A stretch of DNA of 64,000 nt, from the NCBI GenBank assembly GCA_031841125.1, contig CM063109.1:7354321-7418320 (forward strand), given 5' to 3'. Below the pieces are notes generated by a model. It saw only the letters and a list, made by a program, of their open reading frames with translations. It was not told the origin of the DNA and searched no databases. The position numbers and the translations under genes were made by a program. Positions 8,436-18,473 of the stretch are shown here, piece after piece. This DNA is from Acanthococcus lagerstroemiae. Lineage: Eukaryota > Arthropoda > Insecta > Hemiptera > Eriococcidae. Numbering within the stretch: the stretch's first letter is position 1; every line of letters begins with the position of its first letter.

Positions 8436-8730
8436 AATGTAATGTAATGTAAATAATGGTGTTTCTTCCTTCTCTTTCAAAGGTTTGGGTGTTTCGTGCC
8501 CAGACTCGCACGAAAGTTGTTCACGATCGTCGTTGCAGTTGAGCTCGGACATTGTCCGTACTACCGATAACTCCCCCATCGTAGAGGGATTTTTCACGAA
8601 GTGTTATAGTTTTAGTTAGAGATGTATCGTTTTCGTACAGTGTGTAATATAGTGTATATCTCCAACAAAGTCAATTCGCACCTTCTTTATGAAATAAATT
8701 TACTACGCTTCCCTTACGTACAGGCTTGAA
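8436..8730. other. Unassigned sequence
   Basis: No gene or repeat recognised between the Polinton end and the fold-back repeat. Confidence 0.4.
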
Positions 8731-9901
8731 CAATAGCACGGTACAATGTAGAGGTATTGACACGACGCGGAAATCTTGTCCGCATGTATGTAATAGTACG
8801 CGAATACGCCACCGTGTAGCGCCACTGCAAAAAACTCCAATCTTATCATTGTTGATATGGGAGCACTCCTGTGAATTTCTCATTTTACGTCATTTTACAT
8901 TGAAATTTTTAATTGATGATGATGAATGAAAACTTTATTTTCGTCTTATTTTTCTTGCACTCACTGAGCGGAGCTCGTTTCGAGGCTGTATTATAATATT
9001 TTTTGAATTTTTTGAGTAATTACGCGGATTAAAAAATATATATAAAATGAGAAAAAAAAAACTACTAGATAGAACAATTTGGAAAAGGAAAATCGGAAAT
9101 CAAAAATACAAAAACAAAATAAAAAGGAATAACAAAAAACAAAAGAAAAGTAGAAAAGGATACTAGAAAAAAAAAGAGGAAAAAAACAACAAAAAAAAAC
9201 AAAAAAAACCAAGCCATGAAAAAAAACTACCGAACCCCGCCCCATCCGCCGTTTAAAAATTAATGAATTGGGAACTAGGGAAACGAAAAGGAATTTTGTA
9301 ATCTTTATCCTCAACCAGAAAATTTACTGTTTATTTATTTATTTTCATTTATTTTTTAATGGTATTTATTTATTAGTTGTTGTTTATTTATTTATTTAGT
9401 GCGTGTTTATGCTATAGTAGGCTATTTATAAGTTTTTTTATTTGTTTTTTTTGTTGTTTTTTTCCTCTTTTTTTTCTAGTTTCCTTTTCTACTTTTCTTT
9501 TGTTTTTTGTTATTCCTTTTTATTTTGTTTTTGTATTTTTGATTTCCGATTTTCCTTTTCCAAATTGTTCTATCTAGTAGTTTTTTTTTCTCATTTTATA
9601 TTTTTTTTTTTAATCCGCGTAATTACTCAAAAAATTCAAAAAATATTATAATACAGCCTCGAAACGAGCTCCGCTCAGTGAATGCAAGAAAAATAAGACG
9701 AAAATAAAGTTTTCATTCATCATCATCAATTAAAAATTTCAATGTAAAATGACGTAAAATGAGAAATTCACATATCAACAATGATAAGATTGGAGTTTTT
9801 TGCAGTGGCGCTACACGGTGGCGTATTCGCGTACTATTACATACATGCGGACAAGATTTCCGCGTCGTGTCAATACCTCTACATTGTACCGTGCTATTGC
9901 T
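8731..9901. repeat. Large fold-back (inverted) repeat
   Basis: Arms of about 480 bp: 8731-9213 is the reverse complement of 9431-9901 with few changes. The outermost pair is CAATAGCACGGTAC and GTACCGTGCTATTG. The loop (about 9214-9430) is T-rich. The arms include an AATAAA-bearing stretch next to TCATTCATCATCATC, which looks like a retroelement 3' tail, so the structure may come from an inverted duplication of a retrotransposon end. The T-rich reading frames here are low complexity and not genes. Confidence 0.85.
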
Positions 9902-10655
9902 ATTGAAAAATGAGATGCCCTGATACCTATAGTTTTGTTGTCCCCTTGTTGTACATTTTTTTTGGCACCCTAATGTTACAAAGGTTATGCCTAGTTGTTA
10001 TACTATGATTTTTCTGAATGCGTAATAAATTATTAGTTTTCATGTATGTTAAAGTGTTTTTGATATGCAATTTTCATATGTTTAATAAGTTGGTTATTTT
10101 ATAGATCTGAATCGTAGACGTCCTTGGGTGGAAATTAAATATGATTTTTATGATCTTATTTTGCACTATTTGTAAGGGCTTTATTGTTGTTGGATAAGCA
10201 CTACCCCATGCTATTATGCCATAGTTTAATATGGATTGTACTAGCGCATAGCGCGTCCGGATGCGGGGGACCTGAAATTTCCAGGCGAGTGCTCTGGGAG
10301 CGCGGACCTCGGTCAGTAGGGAGCCCAGTGGTGGCCCTGGCAGGACGCGCGAACCGTTCCGGCCAGGAGAAATGGGGGCTCGGGCCCGGCCCCAAAACGT
10401 TCTCCTCGGTACTGATGCGATGCCCGAAAGGGTAGTTTCCGGTGCCGGGGGTGCGGTGTCTCAGGGGCCACTTTGGCATGCGTGCATCGCCATACGTCCC
10501 ACAACACCAGCGCATAGTAGACATCATATTTTATTTTAGTGTTTGTTACGTTTCTGATACTTAACATGAAATACGTGAGTTTTCTCAGTCTTGATGCCAG
10601 ACAATTTATTTGGCTCTTCCATGTTAAATTTTTATCTATAATTATGCCCAGATAT
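9902..10655 (-). pseudogene. Non-LTR reverse transcriptase C-terminal fragment
   Basis: Read on the minus strand and skipping the insertion at 10252-10508, the sequence encodes the end of a non-LTR reverse transcriptase: LGIIIDKNLTWKSQI, then YYALVQSILNYGIIAWG, then PLQIVQNKIIKII, and a final TRHNLCNIRVPKK stretch. These are the thumb and connection patterns of jockey/CR1-type elements. Stop codons and the split make it dead. The 5' limit is not defined. It abuts the right arm of the fold-back repeat. Confidence 0.75.
10252..10508 (+). mobile_element. 3' fragment of the R1-like retroelement with 9-bp target duplication
   Basis: A GC-rich 257-bp block flanked by direct copies of AGCGCATAG (10243-10251 and 10509-10517). 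It matches, in reverse orientation, the 3' untranslated region of the R1-like element at 12818-14828. It is therefore a severely 5'-truncated insertion. It splits the reverse transcriptase fragment around it. There is no poly(A) tail. Confidence 0.85.
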
Positions 10656-11349
10656 CAGTAATTTACTTTACAAGATTGTATGTGTTGTACCAAATGTGAA
10701 GTGGGTTCATTCCGATTTGTAGGGGTGAATGCTATGAATTATTGCAATTTCAAGCGAATCTTCTTGAAATACCGTGTTTGTTCTATTTTATACAAGTCCG
10801 GCTATGTCTCCAACGAAAAAAAAACATGAAAATATTTCTAAGAGGGACTCGGAATTCAGTTATCTGATGCGTATGCGGTATGCGTCAATATGAGCGTGAG
10901 GAAAACCGGTCCATGAAGAAGAAAACGAGAGGGAAGAAGAAAGAATCAAAATTATGTATTTCGTGAATAGCGTTGCCAACTCTTGGTAATAGGGTTACCA
11001 TATTTTCAACAAAAAAATTACTGTTCAACTTTTATGACTGTGCACCAAAATTTTCGCAAGAATACATAAAAATGTTCCACAATTGTTATTATTATTATTA
11101 TTATTTTTTTTTTTTGCAAGTTGCAAGGTGCACCCAGGTTCCCACCCAGTAACTGCCACATTACACTATCACACTAGCATTTCAATATTTCAAAAATATT
11201 TTCATCATCATAATCGTCAATTCCCTCGGCAGGACTCACCTCGCCGTCACCGCCTTCCTGCGCGTCGCCACACGTACCAAGATGAGGAGGTGATGACGGA
11301 TGAAGGAAGGAAGCGCGTCCATCTGTGAAGCACCCCAATTTCAGGTTAA
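10656..11349. other. Intergenic, no feature recognised
   Basis: AT-rich sequence with an ATT run and T-tract near 11084-11115. I see no credible gene. Confidence 0.4.
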
Positions 11350-11566
11350 TACTGTGTGAGCTTTGCCTCGGTCAGTAGGGTGTCCCATGGTGGCCCTGGC
11401 AGGACAGCGCGAATCCCGAAGCAGAGAAATGAAATGGGGGCTCGGGCCAGTCTCAATGCGTCCCTCTTGTCACTGATGCGATACTCGAAAGGGTGGGGCC
11501 AGGGGTACGGTGTCTGGGGGCCCACTTTGGTATGCGTGCATCGCCAATGCTCCACCAAACATAGTC
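11350..11566 (+). repeat. Diverged copy of the R1-like 3' region
   Basis: Shares CCTCGGTCAGTAGGG, TGGTGGCCCTGGCAGGAC and the end GCATCGCCA with the block at 10252-10508, but is about 20 percent diverged by eye. Target duplication not found. Confidence 0.7.
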
Positions 11567-12424
11567 ATCGATTTCACTGAAAATGAATTATTCTCACTAT
11601 CAATCATGGCGCACTGTGCAGTGCAGTTAACAAAAGAATTCGTTTTTTTTTATTCTTGAATTAGAAAATTAGTAGCACATTTTGAAGTTTGGGTTGTCAA
11701 ATCTCATTATTGTATGAAACATAATATGTAGGGTAGGGGTCATTACCGTAGATGAGTTTCAGACCTCCGAAACCATAGTCAAAAAATGGCTCTAGCTCAA
11801 TTTTGACAACGGATTCGAATTCATCTCGAAGAATTGAGTAACTAGCACCAGCGCCGACGCCGTAGCTCTCCGAAAATTTTTTTGCCCCAAAAAAGACATG
11901 ATGCATAAGTATGGAGAAATATTCAAAATTTGAGAAAATCAAAAATTTCGAATTAATGAGTGTTTCTTACTCAATTTTTCACGCTGAGTTCGAATTCGTT
12001 GTGGCAATTGGGCGGCGACCCTCCGTTCCCGAGATACACTCGAAAAAGTTGGAAATTATGAATATGGAAATTACCGAACAGTTCGCAACGCTGTTTGTGA
12101 ATTCGAATGTTTCATTTTTAAGGTTCGGCTACGAATAGCCGAGCCTATTGCAATCGCTTTTTTTCTTCTTTTGATTTATTTTTCAGTATAATCTGTGTCA
12201 CAGTTCAGTTCAGTGGAGCTTTGTTTCCGAGAAATTAATTGAATGAAAATAATAAAAATAATTAAAAGCAACAATTTCGATTTTATTAGGGTCGGCAACC
12301 AACCTCTTGTAATTACTTCTTTTTCCCCTTAGTTTTTCTATTCTTCTCTAGTAGTGCTTATTGATCTTGATCTTCATTACTGTGCGAGCGTCATTCTCAA
12401 TGTATAGAGCCAAAGAGTACGGAC
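11567..12424. other. Intergenic, probably old repeats
   Basis: No gene supported. A stretch around 11720-12060 with ATTCGAATTCATCTCGAAG has the look of a dispersed repeat, and AGGCTCGGCTATTCGTAGCC forms a small palindrome near 12121-12150. Confidence 0.35.
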
Positions 12425-12690
12425 AAAACTACGGGGGGGGGGGGGTGGAGGAGGTTAACTCCCTTCCATAATTTGGCGGTCGGCAGATTTTGAAACTATT
12501 CATTTGACCTTTTCATGTTTTAAGAATGTTTCTTTCTTTCAATTAGAAAACATTTTGGTAAAAAATTGGCAAATTTTCAGGTTTTTTTTTTTCAAATTTT
12601 GTCGGTGAATTTTCAATTTCAAAAAATATTTGTCGGCAAATTTTTCTCCCCCCCCCCCCCCCAACTGAAAGTCAAGTTTCGTCTCTGCCA
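12425..12690 (+). repeat. Dispersed 'GTCGGCAAATTTT' repeat, copy 1
   Basis: Begins with a run of G, contains two or three forms of GTCGGCAAATTTT/GTCGGCGAATTTTC, and ends with a run of C then AACTGAAAGTCAAGTTTCG. The same arrangement recurs near 26165-26400, 27080-27325, 54150-54420 and 55070-55280. No coding potential; family unknown. Confidence 0.65.
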
Positions 12691-12817
12691 AGGAGATGAA
12701 GTATTTTACGTTTTATTTTTATTTTGGATTTCGCTTACGATGACTGGAGTATTGTGCGTTTCGTACTTTCTTAAACGTAAGACCCTCCTCGAGTAACGAG
12801 GTTACTGGTTGTTTGTT

Positions 12818-14828
12818 GGTGTGTGGTGGGACGTATGGCGATGCACGCATGCCAAAGTGGCCCCTGAGACACCGCACCCCCGGCACCGGAAACTACCCTT
12901 TCGGGCATCGCATCAGTACCGAGGGGAACGCTTTGGGGCCGGGCCCAAGCCCCCATTTCTCCTGGCCGGAACGGTGCGCGCGTCCTGCCAGAGCCACCAT
13001 GGGGTTCCCTACTGACCGAGGTCCGCACTCCCAGAGCGCTCGCCTGGAAATTTCAGGTCCCCCGCAGCCGGACGCGCTGCCTCTTCCTCTTCACTCACTC
13101 GTCGTGTGAGACTCATCTGATTGAAGCTCCAGCCCTTGCACTGCGGGCGAGCTTCGCTAGATGGTATCCGCCGCCGCAGCAGCAGCAGGAAGTCCAGCTT
13201 CTCCTCCTCCTTGCGTCCTCTGTCGCGACCACTCAGCCTCCATCATCCGTCGCATGATGGCCGAAACGAAACCCGACACCCGGTTCCAACCGCTTCGGCT
13301 CCTCAACAGCTCCGGGACCAGGGTGTTCGGCGCAAGACGTGGTCGATCACGCCGTCTCCGGGATCGATCGTGACCGCCCCGCGCCTCTCCTCCTCCCAGA
13401 CGTCGCACTCGAACAGCGTATGCCACGGCGTGTCCTCCTCTCCGCTTGCCCAATGGGTGCACTCGGCGCTCCCCGCCAAACCCATCCGGTGCAGGTACGA
13501 GCCGAAACAACCGTGTCCGCTCAAGACCTGGGTCAGGTGGAAGTTCAGGCTTCCGTGCCTCCTACCTAACCACAGGTCGAGCTCACCGATCAGCTCCCGG
13601 GTCCACTCGCCTTTCGAAGACTGGGCGAGCCTCTCCGTCCATCGCTGAAGCGTGGTCAGCTGAATGCCACGCTTCGCCAGGCGTGCCTCCTGCCGCGTCC
13701 TCGCCATCTTCTGCGCCTTGTAGGACTGCGCCAACTCGTCGACCTTCAGCTCGATGGGTGGAAGGCGCGCCAGCACGCCTACCGCCTCCGTTGACACGGT
13801 GCGATATGCGCTGACGCACCTTAGCGTGACTCTCCGCTGCACCTTTTCCAGCTCCACTCTCCGGTACGGGATCTGGACGGCGTCCGCGAATACCGGTGCG
13901 CCATACGTCAGGACCGACAGCACGACGTTCGCGTACAACCTCCGCTTCTGCTCCCGCGGGCCGCCCAGGTTCGCCATCAGTCGCGACAGCTGCCCGGCGA
14001 CCTGGTCCGCCTTCTCCGCCGCTCTCCAGAAGTGCTCGCGGAACGACAGCTTCCCGTCGAACCACAGCCCCAGGTACTTCAGCGCTGGACATGGCGCGAT
14101 CCTCTCGCCTTTCAGCACGAACGTTGGTTGGTCGTACTTGCGGCGCGTCATGAACAGAACTGCCTCCGTCTTCTGCACCGCCATGCACAATCCCGCCGAC
14201 TTGATCCATCCGGTCAGCAACTCCAACGCCCGGTTGACTTTGGTCGCGACCTCCGCTGTTGTCGCGGCTTGACACACCACCAGCGTGCCATCGGCATAAC
14301 AGATGAGTTTCACGCCTGGTGGGACCGCCAGCCGCAGCAACCCGTTGAAGGCGACGTTCCACAGGATGGGTCCAAGGACCGACCCCTGAGGAACGCCGCA
14401 CGTCATCGCCCTCGTGACTGGTCTTGTCGCCGACTCCGTCTCGATCCGACGCCCGCAGAAATAGCTCCGGATAATCTGCACGAGGTAGTCCGGCACCCGC
14501 GCCTTCTCCAACGCCGACACCACACATGAGTACGGTATCGAGCTAAAGGCGTTGCGAATGTCGAGACTGACCGCCGCACAGAACTCTCCGTCGCGTATCG
14601 CATTCACCGCCATCGCCTTCAGCCTGAGTACTGCATCCGCTGTCGAACGGCCGGTCCTGAAGCCGTACTGGCTGTTCGAGATCGTCCCCCGCCTCTCCAG
14701 GTGCGCCTCCATCCTATCTACGATCGTCTGCTCAAACACCTTCCTCACGGTGTCGAGCAATCAGATTGGCCGGTATGATGATGGCTGCCCGTCTGGCTGT
14801 CCTGGCTTCTTGATGAGGGCAAGCCGCG
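12818..14828 (-). mobile_element. 5'-truncated R1-clade non-LTR retrotransposon
   Basis: About 2.0 kb bounded by a perfect 14-bp direct repeat ACTGGTTGTTTGTT (12804-12817 and 14829-14842), the product of target-primed reverse transcription. On the minus strand it holds the reverse transcriptase and the C-terminal region, then a 3' untranslated region of about 320 bp ending near 12818. The endonuclease and gag-like parts are lost by truncation. GC content is much higher than the neighbours. The site shows no rDNA, unlike canonical R1. Confidence 0.88.
13140..14828 (-). pseudogene. R1-clade reverse transcriptase, inactivated
   Basis: Minus-strand frame covering fingers to C-terminus: SSYRPI then LLDTVRKVFEQ, YGFRTGRSTADAV, VSLDIRNAFSSI, GVPQGSVLGPILW. 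Three defects are visible. An in-frame TGA at 14761-14763 replaces the codon between RPI and LLDT. The catalytic YADD box reads YADG (ICYADGTLVV), losing an essential Asp. A frameshift near 13320-13340 separates VIDHVLRR from the continuing tail NTLVPELLRSRSGWNRV in another frame. The C-terminal zinc knuckle also lost a Cys (ECTHW). Upstream it stops at the truncation point. This is a dead copy. Confidence 0.9.
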
Positions 14829-14842
14829 ACTGGTTGTTTGTT

Positions 14843-15536
14843 ACAGAGTGTCTAATAAATTTGAAAATCAAAAATATTGGACTTTTGTTGGATTTTTTAC
14901 TGGACTCTTTTCGGGCTTTTTATGTTTTACCACGACTACAAAAAAGAAGGGACTACGCAGAGTACGCTTGAGTACTTTGGAGGTATAGAAAAGAAGTCAA
15001 CAAAAATTAGGTTGGGATTTCTGGTTCCGAGAATTGACCCTTTCTTAAATAATAATGCATAATTCCTCATTTTTCAATTTTTATCGGATTTTTATTAAAA
15101 TTATTGAACTTTTATTGGACTTATTGGACTATTTTTCAAATATTTAACTTTTATTGGACCAGCAAACACCCTGTTGTGTTATACATTAATTGTTACGCAA
15201 CCTTACTTTCAATAAAATAAACTTCGGATTTTTTATTTCTAATTATTCTGTAACTTTACAGTGATAAGAAGACCTTTTTTCAAACCATTGTATAACATTT
15301 GAAATACATCCTCACTACGAAATTATTTTGAATGGAATCGATAAATTTGCCGCGGTATTATATGTGCACAATTCAGTACTGTACGTATATTCCTAACTTT
15401 TTGAATTTATTATTTTTTTTTTTTTCGAGAATGAGTTTTTTCCATAAGTTTATAATATGTAAATCAGTTGAAAAAGAGTTTTTACAGACGGCGCTATCTC
15501 GCGGCGCGTTCTCGAGGTATATTATCGGATAAGGAA
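14843..15536. other. Intergenic, no feature recognised
   Basis: AT-rich. Short phrases such as TTTTATTGGAC recur at 15100-15160, perhaps part of an old repeat. No gene supported. Confidence 0.35.
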
Positions 15537-15728
15537 ACTATAGTAAAGCTCTCTCTATAACTTCGTGTGAGTACAATCGTCCGCCATTTTGACGTCAACC
15601 TTACCCGTGGATGTCGAATTGACTACGCGGTACGCTCCGCATAGTCGGATTCGGCATTCACGGGCGCAGTTGGAGTCAAAATGGCGGACGATCGTACACA
15701 CACGAAGTTATAGAGCTCTAACTATAGT
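15537..15728. mobile_element. Palindromic MITE
   Basis: A 192-bp hairpin: ACTATAGTAAAGCTCTCTCT to GTCCGCCATTTTGAC on the left pairs with GTCAAAATGGCGGAC to CTAACTATAGT on the right. The inner part also pairs weakly. No coding sequence. Superfamily not assigned. Confidence 0.75.
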
Positions 15729-15945
15729 AAACATTGGGTACTCTCGAGCCGCCATATTGAGGCACAGTTCTCTTATCATATTATGCACATATTTATATGA
15801 ACCATCGTTTGGTCAGTTTCGTTTTCTCACGTTTACAAGTTTTTTGTAGAAGCCGTAATGTATTAGACTTTAATGGCTTCGATTTACGCTTAATGTCATA
15901 CTGCCGTGATCCGTGATACGGGATTTTCATGTAAGTATATATATC

Positions 15946-17034
15946 TGTTAAGAGCCAAATCCGAAATTGTACTTTTCGGATACTGCACAGGCAGTATTGT
16001 ACAATATGCGAAATGAACTTCACTTTATGAGCGAGGTTAGAAATGCACAGCAGTAATGTACAGAATGAGTTATGCACACTGTATTCGTACACAGTTAAAC
16101 ATTTTAACAACTCTGTACAAGCGTACCTGTACCAACCGAGCGAAGAAAAGTAATGTTATCTGTCATTTACGATAGCGAGAAGATGACATCTGTACAAGTA
16201 ATATTTTTAGTCATTTTCACGACTGCTTCATGCGAACGAGTTCTACCTGTGATCAAAAATGAATGTCCAAAGTGTCGTGGTACTTGAAGAAAAATTTGAA
16301 AAAAGTTTATATGATTTGCCTCGAGCTGAAAATTCGTTCGCGATAATTAGTGAAGAACATTATATAGTAGGTTACTGCGCGAAGTACTGCATGCAAAGAG
16401 TACATCGAAGAAGACAGCTAAAGGTTATCGGCGATTGAAGAAATACGACATCATGGTGACTGGACCAAGTAGTACAAATTTAATTAGGCCGGTGAAATCG
16501 AACGAGAACTCAGAATTGAGTTCGATTAAATCTTTTGTGCATTATGGTGAAGTTTTCGACATTCTACGTTCGATTCACATTCAAACAGGGCATGGAGGAA
16601 TTCACAAAATGGAACATGCTGTCCATGACAGGTACGCCAATATTGGTAAACCGATTATACACCTTTTTCTACGTCATTGTGAAATATGTGTTAGTATTAT
16701 ATTATAGCATAATTTATGTACAATATGTTCTCCTTTTTCGCATTAAATTACTCGTACCTAGGCCTAGTTCATTATTTCACTCGATTTCTTCAACATATTG
16801 CTTCGCATCATCTCCTAAACATAATGAAAATCAATTTTTGCGAACTTTGTACAGGAATCTGTACCCAGCTGTTGACGGGTTCAACTCAGTACAAATATGG
16901 TGTGCATATCGCATTCTGTACCTTATTAACGTACATTTCTAGTTTCGTTCGCGCAAAAATATTATTTTTCGCGAACTGTACAAAACTGTCCGTACAGTAT
17001 CCGAAAAGTACAATTTCGGACTTTGCTCTTAACA
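15946..17034. mobile_element. Ginger-like DNA transposon relic
   Basis: A 1089-bp unit with terminal inverted repeats starting TGTTAAGAGC and ending GCTCTTAACA, followed inward by matching CCGAAATTGTACTTTTCGGA blocks. It is flanked by TATC on both sides (15942-15945 and 17035-17038). The 5'-TGTNR terminus and 4-bp duplication fit Ginger elements, whose transposase resembles retroviral integrase. The inner sequence holds an integrase-like zinc-binding fragment that agrees with this. Many TGTAC words lie near both ends and may be binding sites. Confidence 0.75.
16259..16707 (+). pseudogene. Integrase-like (KRBA2/Ginger type) zinc-binding fragment
   Basis: Two pieces in different frames. 16259-16438 encodes 59 residues ending RRRQLKV; 16435-16707 continues with LKKYDIMVTG, then EVFDILRSIHIQTGHGG and a final HLFLRHCEIC. 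The H-x4-H and C-x2-C pattern is the N-terminal zinc-binding domain of integrases, in the version seen in KRAB-A-domain-containing protein 2 and Ginger transposases. The DDE core is missing, and a frameshift separates the halves. Non-functional remnant inside the TIR element. Confidence 0.65.
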
Positions 17035-17764
17035 TATCCACTTGAAAATGTCCCGGGAAAAGTACCTAAAGCTCGCTAGTACTAGGGTAGTCTTTCACCA
17101 TAGTATTAAGCATTAACACTTTTCAATGATCGAAAGATCGAACCTTTCATCTCAGATCAGTCCAGTTGTGATTGGTGAACGTTTTTGGTAGTACAAAAAA
17201 ATGAGATGACCAGATGACGAGAAGTCGAAACTCGAAACTGAAGCTGAGGTAATCATATCAGTGAAGCTATATCCAAAATCAGAAGTACAACATAGACATT
17301 TCTGAAGCCAGAGGCGAATCTGAAAGATCCTTCCATCTTGCAATTAAGCTGAATCCGAATCTAAGTTCGTAAGTTTCGGCTTTCCCAACCCTGGCATACC
17401 ATTGCAATGTAGAATAAATAATTTATTTCATAATTCTTGGTCATAAATAAGGTGGAAAAACAGGCTTGCGTAATAAACGCTCCTTGCATCCAGATACAAT
17501 CCGTGAGAGTGAGATATTTTTACGTATCGACTAATTAATAAAATGAAAAATTAGTACGTGGGCGTTGAAGCGTATAACTTGTGGACTCATGAAAGAACTG
17601 GTTGTTATCAATGACAATTTTGGCTTCAACTACTCGGATAAAGTTAATCTGACAAGATTTATAAAGCAGAACAAATGGCCGCACGATGTGCCATTCAGTA
17701 GCTAGTGTTTTTATAAGTTCACTGAATTTCGCACTTCAACATTATCACGTACTTACATACTGTT
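17035..17764. other. Intergenic, no feature recognised
   Basis: AT-rich sequence, no supported gene on either strand. Confidence 0.35.
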
Positions 17765-18473
17765 CTAATTTTCAAAGATTTTTCTCGTCTGTTTCTTGTC
17801 ACATAACCACAATGCAGTTTTAAGCGCAAGCTCCTCTTTTTGAAGATCACCATTTTCGTCTTTTATTTTTTGCATAGTTTCATTCATCTTGTCAATTTCT
17901 TCTGATAACTAAAAACCAAGGATGTAAATCTAGATTAATATAAATCATCTGAACAGATTTACATCGTAACATATGTAGGTACTAGATCTAACGAAAATCC
18001 ACCAAAAAGGAATAGGAAAAAAATTCAGTTTGAATGTATGTAGTCAAAAGGGAAAAGGCAAGAAATAAGCAAAATGAAATCAGCCGTTAGCTTCCGAATT
18101 TTCATTGGCTTACGGCTAGCTAATGGCTAAAAAATTTTCAATCGGCTAGCTAACGGCTTGCTAAAAATCTCCCAAAAACTGCAAGCTAATGGCTAACAGC
18201 TAATGGCTAATGACTAGCTAAGCACCTCTGAAAAATACCGATTATTTTGGTATCTAACTTGGTCGTACGATTACAGTAACAGCTCACATTGTGGTAGGAT
18301 CGAAACACAGTCGCGTGACGAAATATCTGAATCATTGTTCAGTTATTACAGCGATTAAATTATCCCGATAAGTCCGAGAAAATTTTGAACATGAGAAATA
18401 ACAACGCTCGATATTAAACGAGCAACAATGACTGATGAATGCTTACCCACGATGGCGATGTCGATTCCATCAT
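17765..18473 (-). CDS. Small coiled-coil protein, two-exon candidate
   Basis: Minus strand. Exon 1 coding part 18473-18447 reads MMESTSPSW and ends at a good donor (GTAAGC on the transcript). Exon 2, 17908-17765, follows an acceptor TTTTTAG and reads LSEEIDKMNETMQKIKDENG, continuing to a TAG after KIFEN. Both junctions are phase 0, giving 56 aa. Residues 10-35 have the charged heptad look of a coiled coil, and a WLC motif follows. I do not recognise the family. Exon 1 might instead be an internal exon of a longer gene, since an acceptor-like CAG precedes it. The codon pattern, splice sites and phase agreement argue it is real. Confidence 0.5.
18085..18232. repeat. Degenerate GCTAATGGCTA tandem repeat
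   Basis: Repeated words GGCTAGCTAATGGCTAA, GGCTAGCTAACGGCTTG and GCTAATGGCTAACAGC. It lies in the intron of the small coiled-coil gene. Confidence 0.7.

Noticed and set aside
7865..8442. Two medium frames at the Polinton end
   Set aside because: No protein-like pattern; they look like chance frames in CpG-rich DNA.
8991..9651. Phe-rich frames
   Set aside because: Direct reading of T-rich and A-rich low-complexity arms of the fold-back repeat.
13121..14971. Several long plus-strand and alternative minus-strand frames
   Set aside because: Shadows of the GC-rich reverse transcriptase.
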